NCBI GenBank assembly: GCA_001970955.1
Contig: MPUH01000169.1
Location: forward strand, 1 to 64,000
DNA length: 64,000 nt
From: Stentor coeruleus
Taxonomy: Eukaryota; Ciliophora; Heterotrichea; Heterotrichida; Stentoridae
Direction: 5' to 3'
The notes below the pieces were generated by a model. It did no database searches, was not told where the DNA came from, and saw only the letters and a program-made list of their open reading frames with translations. Both the position numbers and the translations under genes were made by a program. Within the stretch, counting starts at the first letter, position 1, and every line of letters begins with the position of its first letter. Of the stretch, positions 47,724 to 57,028 are shown piece after piece.

Positions 47724-48416
47724 ATGCGAAAGAAGGTTATTACATTTATCCGTCATGCGGAATCTGAGAATAATCTTCTTCACGATACACTCAAAGAAAA
47801 CTACGTAAATGTTCGCAAGCATGATCCCGGGCTTACAGAAAATGGTATAAGTCAAGCGAAAAAGCTTGAAAAGTACCTAAGAGAACATAAATCTAACTAT
47901 AAATTCGATTTAGTCATATCAAGTCCAATGAAACGAGCTATCCAAACATCTAAAATTGTTTTTGATCGAAGTGTTATTCATAAAGTAGTATGGGATATTG
48001 TCTATGAAGTTAAAGGTCCTTATGAACAAAATAATGTTTTTCCTGGCATGAAAAGATCTGAATTCGCAATAAATTATCCCGAATATATGTTGCCTATAGG
48101 AATTAACGAAAGAGGCTGGTATCATTTTTCAAAGCCAGAACCTCCGAATTTAGCATTTAGAAGAGCTAGAGAAGTTATCAAGAATATTCTTGATGATGTT
48201 AGGTACAAAAGAATTGCAATTGTTTCACATGGTAAGTTTATATCATATTTACTTACTGTGATTTTTAAAGATTATGTAATTTGTGGAGTCCCTTGTACGA
48301 CACTTTTCTTTACGACTAATACGAGTATTACTACTTTTATTTATTCAGAAAAATGCTTTTTTGTTAAGGATATGTCGATATGTCCACATTTAGAAGATCC
48401 ACCTATATGGATGTAA
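47724..48416 (+). CDS. Histidine phosphatase (phosphoglycerate-mutase-like)
   Basis: 230 residues. The catalytic signature is TFIRHAESENN (about residues 6-16; RHA instead of the common RHG, also known in the superfamily). The phosphate-pocket arginine lies in VISSPMKRAIQTS (about 71-83), the acid Glu in the region EVKGPYEQ, and the second catalytic histidine in IAIVSHGKFISYLL (about 165-178). All four key groups are therefore in place. The substrate cannot be told: members dephosphorylate sugars, inositol phosphates or proteins. There is no signal peptide or membrane segment. Start ATG at 47724 (context TTAATAATAAAATATG), stop TAA. Confidence 0.88.
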   Translation: MRKKVITFIRHAESENNLLHDTLKENYVNVRKHDPGLTENGISQAKKLEKYLREHKSNYKFDLVISSPMKRAIQTSKIVFDRSVIHKVVWDIVYEVKGPYEQNNVFPGMKRSEFAINYPEYMLPIGINERGWYHFSKPEPPNLAFRRAREVIKNILDDVRYKRIAIVSHGKFISYLLTVIFKDYVICGVPCTTLFFTTNTSITTFIYSEKCFFVKDMSICPHLEDPPIWM

Positions 48417-48975
48417 GCAAGATTTTATGAATAATCATCAAAATAGGATTTTAATCTTGAAATGGTGAAGATAGGTTTATTTGAAATACTTTTGGTGGGG
48501 AGATTAGGGTAAAGATTTTTAATAAAAAATTAACAAATTATATGTGAAAAATTGTAGATAAAGAAAGTTCATGATGCTTGTGTTAGGTAAGGATAGTTTA
48601 ATATAATTTAAATAAACACATTATTATTAAGATGAGAAGGTTTTAAGCTCTTTGATTATGAATTTTTAAGCCGAAGAATCAATTCCTGGTTACTAGTTTA
48701 TTTATTTTACAGATAAAATTTTACAAAAAAAGCAGCATTAAAGAAGCTGGGGAGTTTGAAGCTTACAGAATTGTATAGACTAAATTATTCATGTAATTTT
48801 ATAGTTAAATAGTTAAGATTATACAAAACATAACCAATAATATCTTATACATTATATAAAATTTCCAATAATAAATCTAAAAATCAATCACCCTACCTAA
48901 AAACTTTCTATCAAAAAATAAGCATAATCTAAAACAACTTCCTTTTTTTCTAAACCAACTTTTTATATAGCCATT
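48417..48975. other. Gap between the phosphatase and RING/B-box genes
   Basis: 559 nt. The first part is G-rich/C-poor and the last ~150 nt almost G-free on the plus strand. A GC-richer patch near 48725-48790 reads coding-like in more than one frame, which shows how weak that impression is. No gene called. Confidence 0.5.
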
Positions 48976-50106
48976 ATGGGATCTGACTTTTGTAAATCTG
49001 ATGCTGTAGAATATCCTCCACTTAAACTAAGTCGTAACGAATCTGTAAACAAATTCCTCAATACTACATCAAACCTTAACACAAGCAAACTCTCAGATCA
49101 GTTCTCTAATCAAGTAAAACTTCTCAAAGATCTTGGAGAAGCAATGAAAAAAGGTATTCAAATGTCCCAAGAAAGCTCTAAAAATTTCATAAACTCTTTA
49201 GAAAGCCTAGACTTTTACTTATGCAATAAATCCTTAGACCCAAGCCCTTTAACCACAGAAATTTTTGAATGTCCTGGATGCAAAATATGCTTCGATAGCA
49301 TTGATCGTATACCTTTAAGACTTCCATGTAGGCATTCTTTATGTAAACTCTGTGCTTTTCACGAATATTCTCAAACTAACACAATCTACTGCCCACAAGA
49401 TGAATCAAAATCAAACTTTCCCCCTGATGAACTTATCACAAAAAAGCACCTTTTATCACAAATCGAAGCTTCTGAACAGCAGCTTTTATGTTTATCACAC
49501 AAACTTAAATGTGAAAATTTTTGTATCACTTGCAAAACCATTATATGCCCAGGATGCTTAAATGATCATCAAAACCATACAACTGATTTGTTAAACTCAA
49601 GTAAAGTTAATGAAGAAATAGCTAAATGGTATAAAGATTTTGGGACTTATATAGTAAAACTTGAAGAAACTAAGAAAAAAATAGAAGATAGTTCTTCGAT
49701 GTTTACAGAATGTGAAGAATTACTTTTAGAACATGAGTTAAATCATATAAAAAGTTTAAAAGAAAGTAGGGAAAAAGTTATTTTAAACTTGATGCAAGCT
49801 TCTAATGAGCATATTTACCTTATGGAAAGTAGTTTAAGAGAAATAATTGAACATATGCCTAGGAAGAAAATAAGACAATTTAAAGATTCGATAACAGAAG
49901 AAATTAATAGAGCTGATGAAGTTAAGAAGAATTGGGATTTGATGAGACATGGTGAGAAACTGGGTTTAGTAAAAAAAATTGAGATTAAATCGCGGAGAAA
50001 AATTGACTTGGTGAATATGGAGCCGTGGATAAGAGTAAGTGAAGCTTTGACTACTGTGAAGAATTTTGAGTCAATGAGTATTATCCTTGCAACTATACAG
50101 AAGTAA
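48976..50106 (+). CDS. TRIM-like RING and B-box coiled-coil protein
   Basis: 376 residues. Near residues 95-140 a RING finger is visible: CPGCKICFDSIDRIPLRLPC, then RHSLCKLCAFHEY and IYCPQDES. It is followed (about 174-205) by a B-box type zinc finger: CLSHKLKCENFCITCKTIIC then PGCLNDHQNH. Residues ~215-330 form a coiled coil (KDFGTYIVKLEETKKKIEDS, LLLEHELNHIKSLKESREKV). This is the RING-B-box-coiled-coil order of TRIM proteins, but without a SPRY or other C-terminal domain. It probably acts as an E3 ubiquitin ligase that oligomerises through the coiled coil. The N-terminal ~95 residues are Ser/Lys-rich. Start ATG at 48976, stop TAA. Confidence 0.85.
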   Translation: MGSDFCKSDAVEYPPLKLSRNESVNKFLNTTSNLNTSKLSDQFSNQVKLLKDLGEAMKKGIQMSQESSKNFINSLESLDFYLCNKSLDPSPLTTEIFECPGCKICFDSIDRIPLRLPCRHSLCKLCAFHEYSQTNTIYCPQDESKSNFPPDELITKKHLLSQIEASEQQLLCLSHKLKCENFCITCKTIICPGCLNDHQNHTTDLLNSSKVNEEIAKWYKDFGTYIVKLEETKKKIEDSSSMFTECEELLLEHELNHIKSLKESREKVILNLMQASNEHIYLMESSLREIIEHMPRKKIRQFKDSITEEINRADEVKKNWDLMRHGEKLGLVKKIEIKSRRKIDLVNMEPWIRVSEALTTVKNFESMSIILATIQK

Positions 50107-50217
50107 AAACTGGGAATAGATAAGAAATTTTTTTATGATAAAGTAGATTTTATGCATTTTGTTTATAGATTTGTGTATAATAAAAAGTTGCTTATATTTT
50201 AATGCTATTTAGCTAAT

Positions 50218-50952
50218 TCAAATTTCATTCATAGCTGTTGCATTCGGCACAGTCTTATTTGTATCTTTATTCTGCGATCTTAAATTATCCTTATTTCTCA
50301 AAGACTCTGCTTTTTCCTTTTCCATTGTTTTGTTTCTTTTTTGAATAATATACTCATAAGTAGTCATATTATTCCATTTCAAAAATGCATGCAAACCAAT
50401 TAGCGCCCCATCAGCCAATATTAAAACCGCACATTTTACAATCAAAATTGCTGAAATAACAATTTCACTATATTTATCCTTATCATAAAACTCCGAAAGT
50501 ATCATACCACTAAACAAAAGTATCTCAGCATTCAAAATCAAATATATCAAAATCAGTCCTACAAAAAACTTATAATTAATTTTCCCAATACAATTATTTA
50601 ACAATTTGCAATGATGATCAAATTTTTCTACACATCTATTACATTGCCCACAATGTTTACTTGTTGAGCTAACATTTAGAGTGCATATTGAGCAATAGTT
50701 TATTATTGAATCTTCTGGATTATCTTTAGATGTTTTAGATAAATCTGTTGGATCACTAGCAGTAAGATAACTGGCAAGTAAGATTACTATAGCTTGTAAT
50801 ATGTAATATATAATACTTAGTGGTAGAAATTTTTTATGCTTGAGGAAGAAAATTGATATCATAGTAAGGTCGAAGAGGGTTAATATCCAGCTTAAGAGTT
50901 GATAGAGATGTAGAGGTAAGGTGAAACCATTCCTTTTGGCTTTTATTCCCAT
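50218..50952 (-). CDS. DHHC-type protein S-acyltransferase
   Basis: 244 residues, start ATG at 50952, stop TAG. The first ~65 residues contain two membrane helices (LLSWILTLFDLTMISIFFLK; SIIYYILQAIVILLASYL). The zinc-binding DHHC domain follows: YCSICTLNVSSTSKHCGQCN, then RCVEKFDHHCKLLNNCIGKI (about residues 85-125) with intact Asp-His-His-Cys. Two more helices follow (FVGLILIYLILNAEILLFSG; VISAILIVKCAVLILADGAL), giving the usual four-helix topology. The TTxE-like motif appears as MTTYEYI. The C-terminus is polar. Such enzymes palmitoylate cytosolic cysteines of membrane proteins at the ER and Golgi. The length is short but complete. Confidence 0.93.
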   Translation of the reverse strand: MGIKAKRNGFTLPLHLYQLLSWILTLFDLTMISIFFLKHKKFLPLSIIYYILQAIVILLASYLTASDPTDLSKTSKDNPEDSIINYCSICTLNVSSTSKHCGQCNRCVEKFDHHCKLLNNCIGKINYKFFVGLILIYLILNAEILLFSGMILSEFYDKDKYSEIVISAILIVKCAVLILADGALIGLHAFLKWNNMTTYEYIIQKRNKTMEKEKAESLRNKDNLRSQNKDTNKTVPNATAMNEI

Positions 50953-51601
50953 TTTATTATGCTATTAAATTGCCAGAATTAATCTGGAGGAATTAAGGTT
51001 GTTTTTAAATCTTAATGATAGAAAAATAGTTTAGGAGATTTATAGTGGGTTATATGAAAGGAAAAAGTTTATATGGCTTAAAGTGGTATAATTTAGTAGG
51101 AATGAAATTATTTATGATATGATTTATGCATTACGTGTTTTTTTGAAAGCAAATAGTATATGATAAGATTTTTTTACTTTTAAAAATTGGTCTTAGAATG
51201 ATAATTTCTTAGGCTATAATTATTCAAAGGACACCCTGCTTCTTCAAGATAAACTAAAAGTTTAACAGACTTTGTAGAGGTCGAAGAGAAAATAGAACAT
51301 TTACAATACTTAAAAAGCAAAGGGAAGATAAAGAAATATTATTTTATATGTACAAACAATTTTTTGTGTAAATTTAATAGATAGTTTAAATTTTTTTAAA
51401 GGTTGGAATGAGAAAGTTTATATAAGATTTAAAGAGAAATCATTAAAATTATTTTTTTATACGATTATTTATAGGTTAATAGTATATTATATATATTCCT
51501 TTATACCTAATATCAAGCCAATATACATTACTCTAAACTTGCCTCTTTTACTCATAACATTCTACTCTATATCTATCAAGATCAATCACAAAAAGTAAGA
51601 T
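50953..51601. other. Gap upstream of the DHHC gene and tRNA
   Basis: 649 nt. The part next to 50952 is G-rich on the plus strand, thus C-rich/G-poor on the minus coding strand, fitting the upstream pattern. A plus-strand stretch at 51229-51384 is coding-like (TKSLTDFVEVEEKIEHLQYL then KSKGKIKKYY) but preceded by TAA and without ATG. It is undecided. Confidence 0.45.
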
Positions 51602-51645
51602 GGTTGTTTGGCCGAGTGGTCTAAGGCGGTAGCTTTAGGCGCTAT

Positions 51646-51676
<31 letters not shown>

Positions 51677-51681
51677 AGCCA
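51602..51681 (+). tRNA. tRNA-Leu (anticodon UAG)
   Basis: 80 nt. The acceptor stem GGTTGTT (51602-51608) pairs with AGCAGCC (51674-51680), with A as discriminator at 51681. The D arm is GCC-GAGTGGTCTAA-GGC. The anticodon arm GTAGC-TTTAGGC-GCTAT gives anticodon TAG, which reads CUA leucine codons (it is not a stop suppressor). A long variable region with a small CC-GAAA-GG hairpin marks class II. The T arm is GTGGG-TTCAAAT-CCCAC. There is no intron and no encoded CCA. A run of T right after (51682-51686) fits a pol III terminator. The internal A and B boxes look canonical. Confidence 0.95.
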
Positions 51682-52648
51682 TTTTTCCTATAATAAAATC
51701 CAAAGACTCTTTATTGTATTTTCTCCTTAGATTTTTACACAAATCTAATAATACAAGTATTATTTCTTTAAAAAAACTTACTATCCCAAGTCTTGTCATC
51801 AAATATAATGCGATATGAAAAATCAAAACCAAAACGAAATTGTATGGCGAGCAACACAAAAAAAACTAAGACAATAGGAAGAAGATCTTGATAGAATAAG
51901 TAAAGAAGAAGCTTCGTTGAAAAAGACTCTAAAGGAACTTAATTTAAAATATCAGAAAATTTTTGAAGTAAGGCATGAAAAAAATAATGCAATTTCTTAT
52001 GAAGAAAATAAGAAACAATAAGAATTTGAACAGAGTTCTTGCGTATATTGATAATATACTTAAAGGGCTCAAAAAGGAAAATAAGAATAAAATTATCTAG
52101 TTTTAGCTTTGTGAAATGAAGGTTAAAAATAATCAATAAGGGTTTTTATGTTAAAAAAATAGGTAGAATGTGTTTAGTGGAATTAATTATTGGTAAAATT
52201 ATAATGTTTGTAGATTTTTTTAAGTCATGCTGAGGTAAAGAAAAGATTAAAGGGGGAGAGGGAGTTAAGAGTAGCTTAAGAGCAATTTTTTTGCATATAA
52301 GTTTATGATGATATTAATCTTATAGCATTTAAGTTCAACTAAGACTAGCATAATGATTTTATACTGAAACTGCTATAAGAAAACATCTATAAAGCATAAG
52401 CCATTTTATATTACCCAAAACTCTAATTATAATACTTTCGATATTAAACTCATTCTATCCATCATCAAAATTAGTAACTAACTTTAAAGAGATAATTTAA
52501 TAAAAAAATATACAATAATTCCACATTACCAAAGCTTTATTTTCCAAATAATACACTCATCACATATATTTTCAAAATCTTTATTATCTTAACATCTAAT
52601 ATGCAATTTCATAATTTAACAATCATCACTTTTCATATAATAAAAATA
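51682..52648. other. Gap downstream of the tRNA, with one interrupted ORF
   Basis: Apart from the tRNA terminator and the coding-like segment at 51815-52138 I see no feature. From about 52390 to 52648 the plus strand is G-poor, as expected before the gene at 52649. Confidence 0.5.
51815..52138 (+). pseudogene. Coiled-coil-like gene interrupted by stops and a frame change
   Basis: From the ATG at 51815 the frame reads 20 codons, TAG, then 47 stop-free codons of clear coiled-coil character (EEDLDRISKEEASLKKTLKE, LNLKYQKIFEVRHEKNN), then TAA. In another frame NKNLNRVLAYIDNILKGLKK follows to a TAG at about 52099. Either a decayed gene, or a gene with two introns of about 36-37 nt (GT-AG positions exist that join the pieces in frame). 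No 15-16-nt introns solve it. The family is unknown. Confidence 0.35.
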
Positions 52649-53536
52649 ATGGAGAACCAAATCAAGATCTGGAAATTCACATACCGGACCTGGTGGTACA
52701 TATTTTACTGTCTCCAAGGTCTTTTAGCAATTCTCATAGTAGGAATGTTATCAAGTCCAAGGTGGATTTATTCAAATAGTGAATTCACCGTAAACACAAC
52801 AATATACGATCCAAGTACAAATCGTATATTCGAAACAGTAAGATTTAAAGGAGGGTTAATAAGATGTAAAAGCGGTTGTACAGATAGTTTTGGGAATTTA
52901 TCATCTGATTGGTGTGCTTATTATGATGATTTAGATGAACAAGATGTAGAATCATTATGCAAAATGTTTACTGTCTTATATTTAGGAGGGGCAATATGTG
53001 TATTATTTGAGATTATTGGGTTGATTGCTATAATAGTATGGTTTTCATCAATGGTTTGTTATATGGGGAAAATCAAAAGTATTATGGTATCTTTTTGTTG
53101 CTCAGTCTGTGTATGTATTTCTCATTATATTGCTATTATTGTATGGCTTGGGATAACAGGAGCTACTTATAATGATGATTGTTCTGAGATACCAAAAGAT
53201 GGAGAAAGGGTACCTTTGTGTGCAAGTGATGGCCCTAGTTTAGGGCTTTTTTTATTGTTGTTTATACCGGTTGTTGTTGGGCTTTATATGTTTATTGGTT
53301 GTAAGATTAAAATGTCCCATGGGTTTGATGGCTTTGGAGGTAAGCTAGAACCGGTTATAGTTGAAACTGTTAGTAATGCTAATGGTCCTTTTGTGGAAAT
53401 GTCGATGGGAGTAAATAAAAACTATGGGAATAGCTTTGTGGCTACAAATAATACCGTTCCTGATGCAAAAATAAAAAATATTAGCCATGATATTAGTGGT
53501 TTTGATAAAGAAAGTGGACATAGTTTAAAAAAATAG
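52649..53536 (+). CDS. Four-helix membrane protein (claudin/PMP22-like topology), unrecognised
   Basis: 295 residues from the ATG at 52649 (MENQIKIWKFTYRTWW, context AAAATAATG); an upstream in-frame ATG at 52601 adds a non-conserved-looking stretch. Four hydrophobic segments are seen: about residues 17-37 (FYCLQGLLAILIVGMLS), 104-130 (YLGGAICVLFEIIGLIAIIV), 142-168 (SFCCSVCVCISHYIAIIVWL) and 195-217 (GLFLLLFIPVVVGLYMFIGC). The first loop is large with four Cys (RCKSGC; DWCAYY; SLCKMF), typical of extracellular disulfides. The layout resembles claudin/PMP22/tetraspan proteins, but no diagnostic motif was found. The C-terminal tail is polar (~70 residues). Stop TAG. Confidence 0.72.
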   Translation: MENQIKIWKFTYRTWWYIFYCLQGLLAILIVGMLSSPRWIYSNSEFTVNTTIYDPSTNRIFETVRFKGGLIRCKSGCTDSFGNLSSDWCAYYDDLDEQDVESLCKMFTVLYLGGAICVLFEIIGLIAIIVWFSSMVCYMGKIKSIMVSFCCSVCVCISHYIAIIVWLGITGATYNDDCSEIPKDGERVPLCASDGPSLGLFLLLFIPVVVGLYMFIGCKIKMSHGFDGFGGKLEPVIVETVSNANGPFVEMSMGVNKNYGNSFVATNNTVPDAKIKNISHDISGFDKESGHSLKK

Positions 53537-53887
53537 AAGGTATTTTTATTATTTTTGTGAATAAATCTTTAAGATGCTTTTTTATTAATATGAATATCAT
53601 TATAATCTGTATCACAAATTGGATTTATCAAAATATAATTCTTATTAACTCAGATTTGCATATTCTACTTAAATATAAATATAAAAAATCACAAACTATA
53701 ACCTAATAATAACAGAATCCACAACCTAAAACCCTATAATTTATTTCAAAACATAACTTCAAGGATAAAAAATTCCTCCTCAATACCCAAAAACTCCGAC
53801 AATCCTACCAAAACCCAACCAAAATTATTATTTAAATATACAAAAATCTAATTAAACTTTACATCAAAAATATGCTTACCACAATAA
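53537..53887. other. Spacer, strongly G-poor before the next gene
   Basis: 351 nt. From about 53640 to 53887 the plus strand holds very few G and many C and A. This is the clearest case in the window of the upstream composition bias. No gene seen. Confidence 0.65.
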
Positions 53888-55129
53888 ATGGAATACGGAA
53901 GCCAGCTGCTGTTTCTTTTAACAATAGCTTACATAAGCCAGGCTTTATTTTTTACTAGTGACTCAACAGTTTATAATGTTAAAGCAGGATTATTAGGAGT
54001 GGTTCTTGTATTCGTAGCCCAAAGTTCATTAAGACCATACAAAACTCCATTTAGTCGTGTAAGAGACAGATGGTGTAGAGTTGGTGCAAGGTTAGGCTTG
54101 GTTTATATAGGGATTTTAGTATTCTTACTATTCCAAAAATCAGAGGATGCAAGAATGTTGCCAAAATTCCTTGAACCGAGTTATGGTAAAGAACTTGCTA
54201 TGAGATCTGAGAATTATGATAGGAATTGTGAGTTGAATTATGAGAATGTTTCAAAAATTATCGATTTTTACGTCCTTGTGCATTTTTTCAATTGGCTTTT
54301 GGCGTCTTTTATAATCAGAGATTATTATATATTGCACATTTGGAGTATATTAGATGAGCTTATTGAGTTATCTTTGAAGAATATTCGGCCTAATTTCTGT
54401 GAATGCTGGTGGGATTCTCTTGTTTTAGATGTTATCCTTGCTAATACTTTAGGGATTTACGTTGGGATGACAATTGTCAAATGGATTGGGTCGATGAAAT
54501 ATGATTGGCTTGGTAGAAATGGGACTAAATCAATAAAAGAGTGGAAAGCTTGGAAGGATCATAGATATTTTCAAGGAGCTTTTTGCCTTATGATTTTTGT
54601 TTCAGCGAATTTTGTCACAGGGTTTACAGTGTCGAATTCACTTTGGATACCCCCACCAAGTAATATGAATATTATCAGATTGGTTATTTGGTTTATTATT
54701 GGCGCTTTAGGATTCCGTGAAGCATATGATGATATGCGTACTTGGGGTACTCCTTTTCGTGCAGAAAAACAAATTTATGCGCAATACAGGTGGACTGCTT
54801 GGATGATGCAATGCTGTGAAATTTTACTTAGCTGGAAATTCAGAGAAAATGCTGGTAATCGTTTAGAAGAAACAATACCATTGCATGTGATTTTCATTTG
54901 GACTTTTTGTATTGGTGGATGCTTGATATACTGGGTTTATATAAGATTCTTTTATAAGTTTCGGCTTTATAAGGATGGACGCTACATGGATCCATCTATG
55001 GAAAAACTGAGACTAGAAGGGCTTAAGGATCAGGAAAATAAACGTGAAGTTAAGGCTCAAGTTAAAGAAAGTGAAAAGTCTGTCGCTAAATCAAGTGAAA
55101 GTAACAGAAGGAACAAGAAAATAAATTAG
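53888..55129 (+). CDS. PTDSS1: Phosphatidylserine synthase (PTDSS1/2-like)
   Basis: 413 residues with about eight to ten hydrophobic helices. The family core is obvious: YILHIWSILDELIELSLKNI, then RPNFCECWWDSLVLDVILAN and TLGIYVGMTIVKWIGSMKYD (about residues 155-212), with the invariant NFxECWWDS. Other marks are RVRDRWCRVGARLGLVYIG near residue 60 and the closing IPLHVIFIWTFCIGGCLIYW. These base-exchange enzymes swap serine for the head group of phosphatidylcholine or phosphatidylethanolamine in the ER, using calcium. The C-terminus is a charged cytosolic tail (KDQENKREVKAQVKESEKSV). Start ATG at 53888, stop TAG. The family is certain; which substrate it prefers is not. Confidence 0.92.
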   Translation: MEYGSQLLFLLTIAYISQALFFTSDSTVYNVKAGLLGVVLVFVAQSSLRPYKTPFSRVRDRWCRVGARLGLVYIGILVFLLFQKSEDARMLPKFLEPSYGKELAMRSENYDRNCELNYENVSKIIDFYVLVHFFNWLLASFIIRDYYILHIWSILDELIELSLKNIRPNFCECWWDSLVLDVILANTLGIYVGMTIVKWIGSMKYDWLGRNGTKSIKEWKAWKDHRYFQGAFCLMIFVSANFVTGFTVSNSLWIPPPSNMNIIRLVIWFIIGALGFREAYDDMRTWGTPFRAEKQIYAQYRWTAWMMQCCEILLSWKFRENAGNRLEETIPLHVIFIWTFCIGGCLIYWVYIRFFYKFRLYKDGRYMDPSMEKLRLEGLKDQENKREVKAQVKESEKSVAKSSESNRRNKKIN

Positions 55130-55747
55130 TTAAGAATTTCGGAGCATAAAATTAAGACTTAAATACTTATTTTGTCATTTTTTAATATTGAAAATTAGGA
55201 ATTAAACATATTGGAGCTAAATATTATATATAATCATAGAAAGAACTTATTAATGCTTTATAAATCAAAGGAGATACTAAACTCTATATCAGAAATCTCA
55301 GAGTTTTTTTTCTCAGTTGCAACAGTAGATTTTTATACCTTGAAACAAGGATAGATAAATAACTACATGATGCATTTATAGGTAAATAAGGATTAATCTT
55401 GTTATCAATAAATTATTTTACTACTAAAAAAAAAAAATTATTATGATTATGAATTGCTGGTCTGTAATAAAGCTACTAAGATTTTCTGCACTTAATTTCT
55501 AATATTTTGTCATATTAAATTATAGGAATAGCATATTTATACATTGTAATATGGTATTAAATAAAATGATCAGCCTAAAAAATTTCTACAAATCTAAACT
55601 AAAAACTCAAACTAACTTTTATAATTTAAAAGTTTTTAATATCTCTCCAAATCACCATTTACTTATATCTTAAAACCTAAATCCATATACAACAATCATC
55701 AACACTACTTAAAAAAATCCTATTTTTTAAAGATTATCAACTTACAA
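55130..55747. other. Gap between convergent genes
   Basis: 618 nt, AT-rich, with long A and T tracts. No gene or RNA recognised. Confidence 0.6.
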
Positions 55748-57028
55748 TTATCTCTGCATCCTGATGTAATCCATATCTCTTTCTTGTTCTTTTTTCTTCC
55801 TGAAATACACATAAATCAAACATCCAATAATAGCAAAAATAATACAAATTCCTATAATCATTAAAATATACTTCCAGTACATATTTTTTTTCTCATCTCC
55901 TTGTCCTTGGCTGTTATCCTCAGCCTTTCCGTCTGGATCTTTTATATCCTCATTATCTTGATCATCATCTTCTAAACTATTTCTATAAAAGGTAACTTTT
56001 TTTGTATCTAAATCAAAAACACTATAATATTCATAGAAAAAAGGTATCCCTAAGGCCCAATATTCATCTTGTCTCCCTTCAAACAACACTTTACATTTCG
56101 AGTTGCTAAATTGAATATAATTTTTTGAAGTAATTTTAAATCTATGACCTTGGATTTCTATAGTAAAATTAGGAAAGCTGTTTATAGAATTTTCATTACA
56201 ACTACAAGTTAAATATTTACCATTAGTACAATCTTTGTTTTCTGAAATTAACTTAAGGAACTTTGAAATATCTTCATATGGTCCTTGAATACTAGATAAT
56301 TCGACCATTAAAAAAACTTGACTTGTTATGTTTTTTATATAATCATCATATGAAATCTTAGATGCATTGAATACCCATGCTGAAGAGAGGGTTTTAAGGG
56401 ATAATGTATGATTTTTATTAGGGTCTTTTATAAGCCAAGAGCTTTCGTTAAATAAAAGATAAGAATCTGAGCTTTGGGAAAGGTAAAGAGAAAATTTCGG
56501 TGATGGAATTAATCCTTGAGAATGCATGTTAAGGATGAAATTTGTACTACAATTAGATACTTGTGTTGGAGATAAAGCCAAAACTCCATCTCCAGCAAGA
56601 TCTTCAAGCCTTTCATCCTTAGTATAAAGCAAAAACTCTTGTTTTCTAATCACAAAATCCCCTATTTCCATAATATCCTTCACAGAACTCCCACTGAAAT
56701 ACCCTTTCCCATACCCAACCTCAAAAGTTCCATCGCTTATATCTTTCTCTTCATCATTATCAGGTTCTAATTTATTAGAAACATTATGACAATCACATTC
56801 AGCTCCAGGTACAGTAGTCCAAGAGCTATTTAAACTCAGTACAAGGTCAAAATTTTCCTCTTCTTCCCCAATCTCTACAAGTGCCACATAATACCCACTA
56901 TCCACATCTTGTATTTCTTCAGGGCCTGTACTGCTTACATCCGTATTGTTAGTCAAAAAGCTACTTTTGCCTTTTAAAACTATAGGCATGCCAGCTGTTA
57001 CTACCCAAAATGCGATAAAACCAAGCAT
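55748..57028 (-). CDS. Pepsin-like (A1) membrane protein lacking both catalytic aspartates
   Basis: 426 residues, start ATG at 57028, stop TAA. A signal peptide (MLGFIAFWVVTAGMPIVL) leads into a pepsin fold: GYYVALVEIGEEEENFDLVL near residue 45, GYGKGYFSGSSVKDIMEIGD near 105, GDGVLALSPTQVSNCSTNFI near 148 and KFSLYLSQSSDSYLLFNESS near 178. The late part has a cysteine pair (KDCTNGKYLTC) and YWALGIPFFYEYYSVFDLDT near 325. The two D-[TS]-G catalytic sites are not intact: LSLNSSWTTVP stands where DTGSS is expected, and VELSSIQGP is the apparent counterpart of the second. One membrane helix (YILMIIGICIIFAIIGCLIY) and a basic tail end the protein. Probably a non-catalytic, surface or endomembrane receptor-like protein. 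Confidence 0.8.
   Translation of the reverse strand: MLGFIAFWVVTAGMPIVLKGKSSFLTNNTDVSSTGPEEIQDVDSGYYVALVEIGEEEENFDLVLSLNSSWTTVPGAECDCHNVSNKLEPDNDEEKDISDGTFEVGYGKGYFSGSSVKDIMEIGDFVIRKQEFLLYTKDERLEDLAGDGVLALSPTQVSNCSTNFILNMHSQGLIPSPKFSLYLSQSSDSYLLFNESSWLIKDPNKNHTLSLKTLSSAWVFNASKISYDDYIKNITSQVFLMVELSSIQGPYEDISKFLKLISENKDCTNGKYLTCSCNENSINSFPNFTIEIQGHRFKITSKNYIQFSNSKCKVLFEGRQDEYWALGIPFFYEYYSVFDLDTKKVTFYRNSLEDDDQDNEDIKDPDGKAEDNSQGQGDEKKNMYWKYILMIIGICIIFAIIGCLIYVYFRKKKEQERDMDYIRMQR

Noticed and set aside
51602-51681. tRNA with anticodon UAG as a stop-codon suppressor
   Set aside because: Anticodon UAG pairs with codon CUA, not with UAG. The class II variable arm and stems fit tRNA-Leu.
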